This document shows, piece by piece, positions 54,919 through 64,000 of a DNA stretch of 64,000 bases; position 1 is the first letter of the stretch; each line of letters starts with the position of its first letter. The stretch covers positions 31,257,241 to 31,321,240 of the forward strand of contig JASWHV010000005.1 in the NCBI GenBank assembly GCA_030760725.1, in the 5' to 3' direction. Below the pieces are notes generated by a model. The model searched no databases. It was not told the origin of the DNA and worked only from the letters and a program-made list of their open reading frames with translations. A program made the position numbers and the translations under genes. This stretch comes from Neostapfia colusana (lineage: Eukaryota > Streptophyta > Magnoliopsida > Poales > Poaceae).

Positions 54919-57888
54919 ACCGGCAGATTTATACCTTGCTACCCTCAACCCACTCCTATAAAATGGTTGGGTAAGCCTCGGCACCCAGATTAACCAATTA
55001 CATCGGTTTCCTGGTTCCCATATGCCAGTATGCATATGGTACTGTTCAAACTTGTCAAGCAGGGCTGCACACGGCTCGGTCCTCAATCGACACCAACAGG
55101 CTATGCACGTGAGACTTCCGCTCACTGCATCCTATCCCCCCCTGCTGGGTCTCAATTTCACATTCTTAAGCCATTCTCTACTTCTTTCTATCCCGTGCGA
55201 TGAAATTCCTATCTCGCGAGTAGATTCCAACTACTCGACTTCTACCGAGATCCTAAGAACATTAGCATGGCATTCTCTACTCATCGAGTTGAAAACTATC
55301 CAACCCTCCATCAGATTTAAAGGTCATGCAAGTGGGGTTTCAATCATCTTAACTCTAATGCAAACATTTCACCCTAGACATAAGTGATACAAATGAAAAC
55401 TTTGCAAAAGTAATTAAATGCAAACCGGGGCTTGCCTGGTTGCGAGTTACACAGAAAAGTCAGCTTCTGGTGGAAGGACCTCCAACGGCTCCGGAATGTC
55501 CTCAACTTTGGTCACTATATGATATGCAACAACAAATATGTATAAGTGAATAATTTATAAGAAATAAACTTCTATTACTAGCTACTGCTATTAAGGTTTC
55601 TTAATTGGCTTTGGGATTTTTTCCAATGAATACTAGACTCCCTGAGGATGATTTGAGCAAAATTTGAGAAATTCTTATGGAAGCTTGTGGTCTCCAAAAT
55701 TCCCACAAGTACAAGGTTTCTATGAATTTTGATCCCAAATCTGAAGTTTTGACATGGCTAACAGTGGAATATATAATTAGAGAAGGTTTCCGTGGTTCTA
55801 TCAAAATTTGTTTCACAATTTTTCGAGCTACCTACAGGGAGAAATGGAATTTACAAGATTGGGAAATTCTCTGAAAGAGTTTCTGTTATTTTTGCTATTT
55901 TTCAGAGACATAGAGGAGGGAAACAACATTTGGCCAAGCAAATGAGGTCCAATGCCTCTGAATTTTTTCTGGAGTTCAATCATATTTAGAGGAAGGATCT
56001 TCCCAAAATTGGGAATTTTCCAATAAACGGAACTCCTGTAATTAATTCCTTAAGATTATATTTAATTGAATTAATGAGCCAAATACAGGGATTTTCATAA
56101 ATATTGGGATGCTCCTCTGGATGGTAATCACTGAGAGGAATCCAATGAATTTTATTTGACAATTTTTGGAGGTTCCTACAGAAAGTTATGAGCTTGCAAA
56201 GTTTGATGAAAATCTGGACCGAAAAATGGAAAAATTCAAATTGCTGACAGTGGGGCCCACGGCCTTCTTCCACCTCACGTGCGGAAGATCCCAAGCGGCG
56301 GCATTCTACGATGAGAGTCACCGGACCGAGGCTCCCGGCCATGTCCATGGCTGAAAATCACCGCTACTGCATTTTGGAGCACGGGAAGACCGTTTGTGGG
56401 GTCGGCAGCGGCCACCGGCGACCGGAAACCCGTCGACGACGGGCGGCGGCGGTGGCACAACTCTGGTCATGTCAAACTCACACTACAAGGGCTAAAAATC
56501 TTTGGTTTTTCTTCCTACAGCACCACGGTGTAACCCTAATCATCAACATGCGCAAATCAGCTCCAAACGGCCTGCAAACACGAGTTCATCGGTGACCTAG
56601 GGTAGAATCCGGTGGCGGCCTGAATTTTTCGAAGAACTGAGCCTCTAGCCCATGGGTTTTGTGATGATTATTGATCCTAAATGAGCGTGGGGCAGCCTAT
56701 CACGCGTGTCTAGCTCGGCATGAGCTGTGAGAGACTAAACTTCATGAATTTTGGAGTTTTGATCATCTCGGTTCTATGAGAAAGCATGCGGTAACCGGGG
56801 AAATTCTCCCTCGGTGGTGCACCAAATAAGGTGAGGTTTCACTGACGTATTAAGCACCTTAGGGCCGTCATTTTTGCTGTAGGTCATCGGCCAGGATATG
56901 ACTCCGAGCGCCGGGACGCCGGGGAACCGAGAGGTGTGTCTTTGCTCAACTCGCGGAAGAAGAACGGCTCGGCAACGTCGAAGGGGACCCGGTCACAGGC
57001 TGGTGAGGGGTCGAGGACATCAAGGAGTCATCGGTGTAGCTTTTGGGCAGCTCGTCTAGGCGCTCAAGTCGCCGGAACATGATCGGCGATGAGGGCCGAG
57101 AGGAACGGCGCCGTGCTCTGTTTTCTCGGTTGCGCGCTCGAGCAAAGGAAGGAAGCTTCGGTGGAACGTGTAGGCAGAGAGGAAAACTTGAGTTGTGCAG
57201 GTGCTATATCTATCGATCAACCACGCAAGAATTTACTGCCGTTGGGAGAAATTCACAAGCAGCTCGGTTGAGGACTGCACCCCGGTGGCAAGCTGACAGA
57301 GAAAGAAAGTTTTACTGCTGTTTATGTCTCACTGACATGTGGGTCCCACCCCACCTAATAGCTCTGATATTTTCCTCCAAATTAAATCCTCTTCTTCCTC
57401 ACAAAGTAATGTATTTGAATTTGAATTCCCCTGAATTGTGTTTCAGTCAAAAAGTTTGAATTGCAATTGGATTTTTGAATTTGAAATTAGGAATTGAATT
57501 TCCCTTTTCCATTGATTCAAATCCCTAGCAACCTAAACCCAAATCTGAAATTTGGCATGGATGCTAATTTAGATGTGGAGAACACCTTTGTGAATCCAAT
57601 TTGCCACTTTTGGAGGATTTTGAATTTGAAACTAAAATTTGAATTCGAGTTTGAGGGCTTCCTCTTTTTATCCCAAACAAATAGTAGAACCCCTCCAAAT
57701 GAGGTGAAATTTGGGAGGCCTAATATTTGAATCATGGAGAGATAAATTTTCAGTTTAACTCCTCATGTTCAGAAATTTTTGAGACATTTGAATCAGCACT
57801 TTGAACTCACACCGTTATAATTCAACCCCTCATTTTCCCTAAGTGTGAATGTGCTGAATTTCTTGCTAGCACTTTTGGGGATTTTACA
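54919..57888 (-). repeat. K, E-family LTR, minus orientation, lacking its 3' part
   Basis: Homologous to E from about 8940 to 12077: shared ccaattacatcggtttcc near 54995, gcaaaccggggcttgcct near 55425, and a GC-rich promoter-like part at 56250-57150. TTTGAATTTG-rich sequence lies at 57410-57640. The element-sense start is the complement of attttaca at 57881-57888, like F (TGTAAAGGTCCC). The first 900 bp or so (E coordinates 8035-8930) are missing at the left, where A begins, consistent with A having inserted into K. No conserved frame. Confidence 0.65.
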
Positions 57889-59037
57889 CCGGATAGCCCC
57901 GCGTGGAGGGTTGAAGACAGCTCAGGCCCCGCCTCTCTCTCGAGGCGGGCCCTGACACGGCCACGTGCCCTTGGCCTCGGACCTGGCCTCCTCGCTGAGG
58001 CACGGTCCGGCGCTACCACGTGTGCCCAGGCTTCGGAGCCACCACGTGCCCATGGCTCCGGACCAAGCCTCCCTGCCGAGGTGAGGTCCGGAGCTACCAC
58101 GTGTATCTAGGGTCTAAACCCTTCCTCCCCGCTGAGGAGGGCTCCAGAGCCGACACGTGCCCTTGGCCCTGGGCCTGACCTCCCTGCTGAGGTGAGGTAT
58201 GGAGCTGCCACGTGTATTCAGGCTATGAACCCTTCCTCCTCGCCAAGGAGGGCTCCGGAGCTGACATGTGCCTTCGTCTCGGACCCGACCTTCCCGTTAA
58301 GGTGAGGTCCAGAACTGCCACGTGTATCTGAGCTCTGAACCCTTCCTCCCCGGTGAGGAGGGCTCCAGAGCCGCCACGTGTCCCACGATCCATCGTGGCC
58401 AGTGGGTCTTAGAAGTCAAGGAGGAAGTGCGCTGTCAGGCCATGCATTCAAGACTCCCTCCTTCCCCAGAAGCATGGCGCACGGCGCACGCCTCCGTCCT
58501 TCATCCGTTCGCCATTACGGTGACAAGGCAGGGCGGCGAGGCGTGACAGTGGCATATTGCCGCCCAGCAGAGTGAGAGGATGCGGCGCCAGGACAACATC
58601 TTCATCATGACTGTTGCCGTCAGAGGCGCTCAGCGGGCCAGGCGGCGAGTCATAACTCCACCGCCAACTACTCTACGTGTAGCTGTAAATACCCTAGACC
58701 ATGTATAGGGTTCAGAAAGCCTCGGGACCACCTTTCAGACCCGGGGGCACATTGTAACTGCCCCAACATTGGACTATAAAAGGAACAGGGCAGCCTCCGG
58801 GCAAAGGGCTTGGTTTGCAACCCAGCAACTCACACACACATGCGCGCAAGCAATACAACAATCAGCCTCGTGGACGTAGGGTTTTATGCTCCGGCAGCCT
58901 AAACCACGTAAATCCTCGTGTTCACCTTCTCCCTCAAGCTCAATCGATCTAGGGACGATTAGCCACTCCAATCAAAGAACCTCCACGGGCTGCTCCAGTA
59001 GCGGTACCGGGGGAACTGTCGTTGCTACACTTCGACA
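57889..59037 (+). repeat. I, H-family LTR in plus orientation
   Basis: Same family as LTR H: a CACGTG array at 55-56 bp (57962-58380), TATA in ggactataaaagg (about 58772) and the cgtggacgtagggttttatgc motif at about 58880. It ends ttcgaca at 59037. The TGTCGGTACCC start is missing at the left, where K adjoins. No TGGCGCGCCA primer site follows, so it is a 3' LTR or solo LTR and not a 5' LTR. Confidence 0.65.
57962..58380. promoter_or_regulatory. nine-fold CACGTG array in LTR I
   Basis: CACGTG starts at 57962, 58017, 58043, 58098, 58154, 58209, 58319 and 58375, with CATGTG at 58265. Apart from one 26-bp step the spacing is 54-56 bp, as in H. Units alternate cacgtgcccttgg and cacgtgtatc(t/c) halves separated by ggagggctccgg. 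Confidence 0.8.
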
Positions 59038-59245
59038 CTACTGCTTACTCTACGGAAAAGGAGCTTTGAATGTGATTCCCCTGCTTTGATAGTTGTTATT
59101 CTTGATCTTTGGTTCAGTCTCAACTTTTCTATAGCTGCAAAGCCTAGCACATTATGCTTGAGGTCTCTCTTGAATACAACTTCCTCTGGACTGTGGCGGA
59201 CCGAGGTCTGTACATTCCAGGATCGCAGAGGGTGGTGCCGCGCGA
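59038..59245. other. unassigned 208 bp between LTR I and fragment M
   Basis: No frame, repeat or retroelement signal that I can name. Confidence 0.3.
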
Positions 59246-59429
59246 TGTGACACCCGACAGCACACACAATAAGAGACACACGTATCACATAAAAACTTGC
59301 TGAATTTATACAAAAAGAGTATAAACTTGTTCAGTTCCATCTATTTACATAATTTCCTACTGCAGCGGAAGATCTTTCTACAACTCATGCCTACCACCTA
59401 TCTAGCAAAAGTCAGTCGTCCAGCCCTAT
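59246..59429 (-). repeat. M, gypsy LTR fragment
   Basis: Starts TGTGACACCCG, and about 130 bp on has actgcagcggaag, a layout like the (+) starts of C and E LTRs. It is cut at 59429 by the CACTA element. Confidence 0.5.
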
Positions 59430-59450
59430 CACTACAGGAAACCGATCAAT

Positions 59451-59731
59451 TTACGACGGCTTCTGGCCGTTTGAATTAATTGGTCATAAATAATGTTAAT
59501 TACAACAGTCTCTGTCGGTAATAACTTATTTACGATGGCCGTTCCCAGCCGTCATATAAGGGCCATCGCCTAGGCCCGTGCCATGTGGTGGGCTGGGCAC
59601 ATAACTTACGACGGCTTGGACCTCAGTCCATCGTAAGTTATGTAGGTTTACTTACGACGGCTTGAACCTCAGACCATCGTAAGTTATGTAGGAATACTTA
59701 CGATGGCCTGCATAGCTAGCCATCGTAAATA
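59451..59731. repeat. CACTA subterminal repeats forming hairpins
   Basis: TTACGACGGC/TTACGATGGC units at about 59451, 59530, 59607, 59651 and 59699. The last three are each followed 15-25 bp later by the inverted partner CCATCGTAA, giving three consecutive palindromes (about 59605-59640, 59649-59685, 59697-59730). Subterminal repeats are the binding sites of CACTA-encoded proteins. Confidence 0.8.
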
Positions 59732-60026
59732 AGGTTTTTAATTTTTTTTAAAAACAGAAAACAGCTATCCTGGCACGATGGCCAGCTCACAGAACAGTTA
59801 TACACAAGGAGATATTCATATAAACACATCATATATTCATCCAAAATATAAAACAAGGAGGGGCTACACACTACCCCTTCCACTCGCTCCTCCACTTGCT
59901 CCAGAGCCGAAGAATCCGTCTCCGCGCCTTGCTCTTAGTGCCGATATCTGTGGCGGTGGAGTTTGAGCTTCCGTCGCACATCTCTGCAATGCGAATAAAT
60001 AGTTAGAGGGAGTTTGATCTTCCAAC

Positions 60027-60268
60027 TCACTCTCACTTTATCCCTCCCCCACTCAACCCCCTCTCTCTACCACTCCCTCTCTCTCACTCCCCCTCTCTCT
60101 ACCACTTTGTCTCTCTCTTCCTCTCTCTCCCCCTCATTCTCACTGTCTCTCCCTCCCCCGCACTCTTACTTTCTCCCTTGCCCTCTCCCTCCCCCTCTAT
60201 CTACCACTATCTCTCACTCTCACTCCCTCTCTCTCCCCCTCACTCTCACTCTCTCCCCTCTACCACAC
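60027..60268. repeat. CT-rich simple-sequence tract
   Basis: About 240 bp of CTCTCT/CCCCTC/ACTCTC on the plus strand (polypurine on the minus strand), near the 3' end of the transposase gene. Low complexity, no gene. Confidence 0.85.
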
Positions 60269-60539
60269 TAAGTTTTTCTTAGATTAGAAAATAGCAAATA
60301 AAAACACATTACATGGAAATCTGAATGTCCATGTGTCGGGGGCACCTGTGATGGGGCTAACTCTGATGGTTGCCACGTAGGGATCGGGATCTAGTGCCCA
60401 GTTTGTCGAGCTAAGGCCTGTAATTGCAAAATATTATAACATATATAGTAATGGAATGATATGAATTTAAATTAAAGTACATTGAATTACTTACCTCCAT
60501 CGTCGCCTACATCTAAGCCATGTAGTTTTCCATATAGGT

Positions 60540-62569
60540 GGCCTGTTGCTCCTGTGCGGCCGGGGCTATTTCCCTCTCTCTCTAGAGCTCCTCTCTCTCC
60601 CTCCGGATCTCGTCTCTCTCACTCTGGAGCTCCTCTATCTCTCTATGGGAGATACGACAACTTGAAGTGCTGACGGAGGAACCCTCGGTCGATGGAGTGA
60701 TGATTGAACATCACGGTACCCTCGAATCGAAAACTCCATCGAATATGGCAAACCTACAAAAGAATAAAATAATAATAATCAAAAGAAGCAAGATTGTAAA
60801 GAAACAAACAAAATGACCAACTAACCGTCCATGTGCCTTCCCGCCTCCGCTAGCATACACGGCTTGAGGGTCAATTGGCGCATTTTCCCAATCGTACCCT
60901 TTCCCTTGTATCCTCATGGCCTCCCGCCCATACTCTTCCTAAAAGCAGTAATGTTGCGTATTAGTAACAACAATAGTATTAGTAACAATTGAATTGATGA
61001 GTTTTTATAACTTACCTATCGATCGGTCGCGACCTGACTGCACTGCCCAGGCTGGGATGGGTCATTATGACCCCACTTCTTGTCTTGAGTGGCGGTCGGT
61101 ACCTGACCGGTCCCGCGCTCCTATAGATACGTGTTAGTATGCTAATTATATTATGAAGACATACAATTAAGGGTTATTACTCTTACCATGCGTTTAGCCA
61201 AACGCACATCTCCATTGGGGCCATTAGAGTGCTTCCCGTCAGAACCTCTGCATCCACGAGCCCTCCTAGACTTAGCGATGAAAGCATCATTAGCCCACAT
61301 CTGGTAGAGAGCTCGGTATGCTTCGAGCCGACCCTCTAGACAGGAAATACTGACCTCCACATATTTATTATGCCATTGAAATACCATTTACATAACTAAG
61401 TATTGAAATATTTCAACACAAACAACTTACCTCCACTTACTGCTCCTCCGTCAAGTACGTGTCCGAGACCCTCCTAAACGGCCCCGACTGGTGCTCCTGA
61501 TGCCGCTTAAGGTACTCGTTCACGGCTTGAATACGAGCGTAGGACAACGCTTGCGTTACAAGCTTCCACGCGTTGCTATTGAACACTGCTGTAGCATGGT
61601 CCAACATGCTCTGGCTCGTGTCCTCTAAACGGTACCTCAACTATAAGAAAACAAATGTTAAAGAGATATGCATTAATAATTTATGCGAGTTGAAGAATAC
61701 TAATCTAGAAAATTTTATTAAGCAGACTTGCCATAAATTCCGCCCACACAACCCCCTGAAGGCTGTTGTGTGCATTGTGAGAGACACGAGCGTAGTCGTC
61801 CCACGACGTCGCAAGGACCCCGTCGATCACACCGGGATAGTGCAGACACGCTAAAGACCTTATACAACCAAACACTTGTCTGTGGTGCCCCTAACCTGTG
61901 AACGAGCAGTCATACCAGGAGCATGAACTCATTAATGTACCCACAAGCAAAAGAACCCAAAAGTTGAATACAATGTGATAGTTTTCTTACGTGTCTCCGA
62001 CCGCACGAACAGTAACCTGCTCTGTAGGAACTGGAGTAGGAGACACAAAGTGAATCCTCCTTGTCCGCCGCCTCTGCTTTGGGACTATGTCTGGCGACCT
62101 GGAAGGCTAGTCACCACTGGAGCCCGAAGGCTCTACGCTAGGCGGCTCCACAAATGGTGCCTCCGCACCAGCCATAGGCGACCCCGAAGGCTATAGCGGC
62201 GCCCTAGCCTCTGACTCGGATGACTCTGAGTTAGACCGCAAAATTGAAGGATTGATAAGAAAAATTAATTGGTCAGTGATATATAAGATAATGTATTTCA
62301 CAATGGCACCACACTTTATTGATCGTCGACAACGAAAATGCTCAATCTACAAAAGCATTTGTTTTTGTGAACCATTCATCTGAGTGACCACCTTTCTTGT
62401 TCCAACCAGTATACATCCAACTAGAATAGGGGTGATCGTCAACGCGCGGGGTCGTGGGTGCTCGAGGCCGGTCGGTTGCCGTCTGCGAGCGGCAGTAGGC
62501 GAGGGCGGTTGGGCGGCGGCGGGCTGTGGCGGCGCCGGTCTTAGTGCAAGTGACACGTGCCGGTTCCAA
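60540..62569 (-). pseudogene. CACTA transposase gene, broken exons (Transposase_24-like)
   Basis: Pieces on the minus strand, in order, are as follows. First comes a transposase-associated domain start (SWMYTGWNKKGGHSDEW) near 62400. Next are a Ser/Pro/Arg-rich linker (61975-62228), a block with ATSWDDYARVSHNAHNSL (61735-61830) and YRLEDTSQSMLDHATAVFNS with RVSDTYLTEEQ (61437-61640). RRARGCRGSDGKHSNG follows (61188-61387, ending at a GTAAGA donor-like site at 61186), then IDPQAVYASGGGKAHGR (60826-60938). Last is an EELQSERDEIRRE coiled coil (60590-60660). The order and motifs fit the smaller plant Ptta/En/Spm protein (tnpA class), which binds subterminal repeats. Stops include a TGA replacing Trp near 62350 and others in the linker and coiled coil. 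I did not see the large TNP2-type transposase. Confidence 0.75.
60826..60938 (-). pseudogene. CACTA transposase exon with GGGKAHGR motif
   Basis: A 113-bp exon-like segment between an acceptor-like gcttttag and a donor-like GTTAGT. It translates through MRIQGKGYDWENAP and DPQAVYASGGGKAHGR, a hallmark of Transposase_24-type proteins. Confidence 0.65.
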
Positions 62570-62579
62570 TGAGTGCTTG

Positions 62580-63179
62580 GCGTCCTCACTGGCATTGTTC
62601 GCCTCCGTGCCTGCCTCGACTGTTGTCCTACTAATTATTGTCTTGCTACCGTCCTAAATAACATAGTATACATGCTCTCATGATGGTGTATATAGCTAAT
62701 TAACCGTCGTGAAGCAAATAATTAACAATCACTTTTTTGATAAATCACTTAATCAAATAAACTAATGCAATTATTTAATTAATCAAATATTTGTACAATT
62801 TAATCTATATTTCTAACTAATTCTTGTACATTATGTAACAATATAGGTAATTTAATAATAAACTGAATACTAATCTAACTACATTTTCATATTCAATAAA
62901 TAAGTAAACCAACAACTAAAGGAACACCTAAACAAAAAATTAACAATAATACTAATAAAAACTAAATTAACTATATTGTAACTCTAATTATCAACTAAAT
63001 TAAGATAGTAAAAACGCTTAACATCTAAATTAGTAACTAAACTAGCTAAACTAAGCTAGTTGACAATTTTCAACTAAATTTATACCTACAAACTACTAAT
63101 CAACAAGTTTGTATCTACAATTTTCAACTAATTCCAACAAACAATTTTCAACTAATTTCAACAAGAAAAAAAATTACTT
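62580..63179. other. AT-rich stretch inside the CACTA element
   Basis: Very AT-rich (taat/aact runs, 62690-63170) with no coding frame. Probably intron or spacer of the transposase gene. Confidence 0.5.
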
Positions 63180-63334
63180 GACGGCGGCGGTGGGGCTGGA
63201 TGCCGCGGGAGCTTGGGGCCGGGGGGCCGACGCAGCTTGGTTCCGGGCTCCAGGGACCGAGGGGGCGCACGGCCGGGGCGGGTTTGGCGGTGCCAGGCCG
63301 GTGCGGGTTTGTCGGCGTCGGGGTCGAGAGGGGG
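63180..63334 (-). other. GC-rich, Pro/Ala-rich coding-like segment of the CACTA element
   Basis: An abrupt GC-rich block. The minus-strand frames are rich in Pro, Ala, Gly and Arg, as in the N-terminal exon of many CACTA proteins, but there is no recognisable motif. It is cut by LTR L at 63335. Confidence 0.35.
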
Positions 63335-63504
63335 TGTGACGCCCCTATCCCGAGAAGAAAAACCTCTCGGAACCGAGACTGATGCATATGTGTGCCCAGG
63401 ATGTTCATCACACATACACATATAATCCACAAACTGAATTCAGAACATATATAACCACGAATGAATAGATTCAAGTACTTTATTACATCAACCTTTATTG
63501 CAGC

Positions 63505-63555
63505 GGAAGTCTTATCTTAGCAGCGGAAGTCTTATTCTAGCAGCGGAAGTCTTCT
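63505..63555 (-). repeat. short tandem repeat of about 20 bp in LTR L
   Basis: Three units built on tagcagcggaagtctta (minus: taagacttccgctgcta), followed by a (CAG)n run near 63580. Counterpart of 24155-24233 in B. Confidence 0.75.
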
Positions 63556-63704
63556 AAACTATAGCAGAAGCAAACTAAGCAGCAGCAGCAGCAGCTCCAT
63601 CTCTACTCCACAGGCAAGGTTGAGGGTAGATTACATGCCTAATACTCCACGTGGTCTTCATAGTACTCCTCTCATGTTGCTGATGATGTATGATAATGCA
63701 AGGG

Positions 63705-63723
63705 AGAGTACATGACGTACTCA
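63705..63723 (-). promoter_or_regulatory. conserved palindrome in LTR L
   Basis: Minus-strand TGAGTACGTCATGTACTCT: pairs 2-7 and 9 are kept, position 8 is a G-T wobble and position 1 is mismatched. About 380 nt from the LTR end, as in A, B and C. Confidence 0.65.
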
Positions 63724-64000
63724 GCAAGTGCGGAAAGTATGACATGTAGCTTACAACAAGGTAGGTATAAAAAGGCTCATTGCATAAAAGCAAAGTTTAT
63801 TTCACAAATCATGATAAAAACAGCAACTAGCTTTAAGTGAATGTAATCCCTCATGTATTTAAACATCAACATACCTCCATCATGATTCACCACTTTTCAT
63901 ATCTCATCCAAACATTTATCTTTCTCAATTTTCACATGCTCATGAATACCATCTCGTATTCACTACCATCTCATCTCATATTCAACCGAGATCAAAACTC

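Larger units (their letters stand above)
59430..63334 (-). mobile_element. CACTA (En/Spm-type) DNA transposon, one end
   Basis: The terminal CACTACAGGAAA at 59430 is preceded by TAT (59427-59429), a plausible 3-bp target duplication. Inside are subterminal ttacgacggc-type repeats in inverted pairs, then a broken transposase gene read on the minus strand. The other end is not seen because LTR L begins at 63335. The element is therefore cut or interrupted on the right. Confidence 0.85.
63335..64000 (-). repeat. L, B-family gypsy LTR, minus orientation, runs off the right edge
   Basis: Starts TGTGACGCCCCT, the complement of the B LTR end, then carries the gatgaacatcctgggcac block (about 63385-63410, minus), agacttccgctgcta repeats and the palindrome at 63705-63723. 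No primer site lies to its left, so it is a 3' LTR or solo LTR. Its insertion interrupts the CACTA element. Confidence 0.88.

Noticed and set aside
60014..60271. 85-residue Ser/Leu/Pro/Thr repeat protein
   Set aside because: Direct translation of the CT-rich microsatellite.

Overview
The window looks like intergenic, repeat-rich DNA from a grass (Poaceae) genome. Nearly every base can be assigned to LTR retrotransposons or to one CACTA DNA transposon, and I found no host protein gene, tRNA or rRNA gene. The grass assignment rests on Tekay/Del-type Ty3/gypsy chromoviruses with LTRs of about 3.4 kb, SIRE/Maximus-type Ty1/copia elements whose LTRs carry the 'taccagaggggggtgaat' signature, and a CACTA element of the plant En/Spm type. 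Element letters (A-M) are mine.

Layout. 1-4235: copia J (minus strand, cut by the left edge). 4236-5406: gypsy H leader, primer site and 5' LTR (minus). 5407-7187: leader, LTR and polyprotein-tail remnant of gypsy G (minus). 7195-12077: leader, primer site and 4-kb LTR of E (minus). 12078-54918: gypsy A (plus strand), whose right LTR is split by later insertions. The first is solo LTR F (17643-30903), itself split by gypsy B (21022-30055, 5-bp target duplication AAGGT). The second is copia D (32231-54691, duplication GGAGT), itself split by gypsy C (40049-52707, duplication AAGTG). 54919-57888: K, an E-family LTR. 57889-59037: I, an H-family LTR. 59246-59429: LTR piece M. 59430-63334: CACTA element with a broken transposase. 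63335-64000: L, a B-family LTR in minus orientation. Read outside-in, C and B are each about five insertions deep (I, K, A, D, C and I, K, A, F, B).

Activity and age. C is the youngest. Its LTRs differ by about 12 substitutions in 3.4 kb plus three indels, and its gag-pol frame is broken only by two point nonsense mutations. The LTR pairs of D and B differ by several percent, and the older A is heavily decayed. A kept pol but lost gag, while B kept gag and protease but lost everything from reverse transcriptase on.

Points of interest. Several LTRs carry regular arrays of promoter-like motifs upstream of a TATA box: CACGTG every 55-56 bp in H and I and about every 50-58 bp in B, and TTCTAGAA every exactly 26 bp in A. 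B has a tandem array of primer-binding-site copies. A 19-nt palindrome with compensatory changes sits 340-405 bp from the 3' end of the LTRs of A, B, C and L. A and C share an uncharacterised ORF between the primer site and gag.
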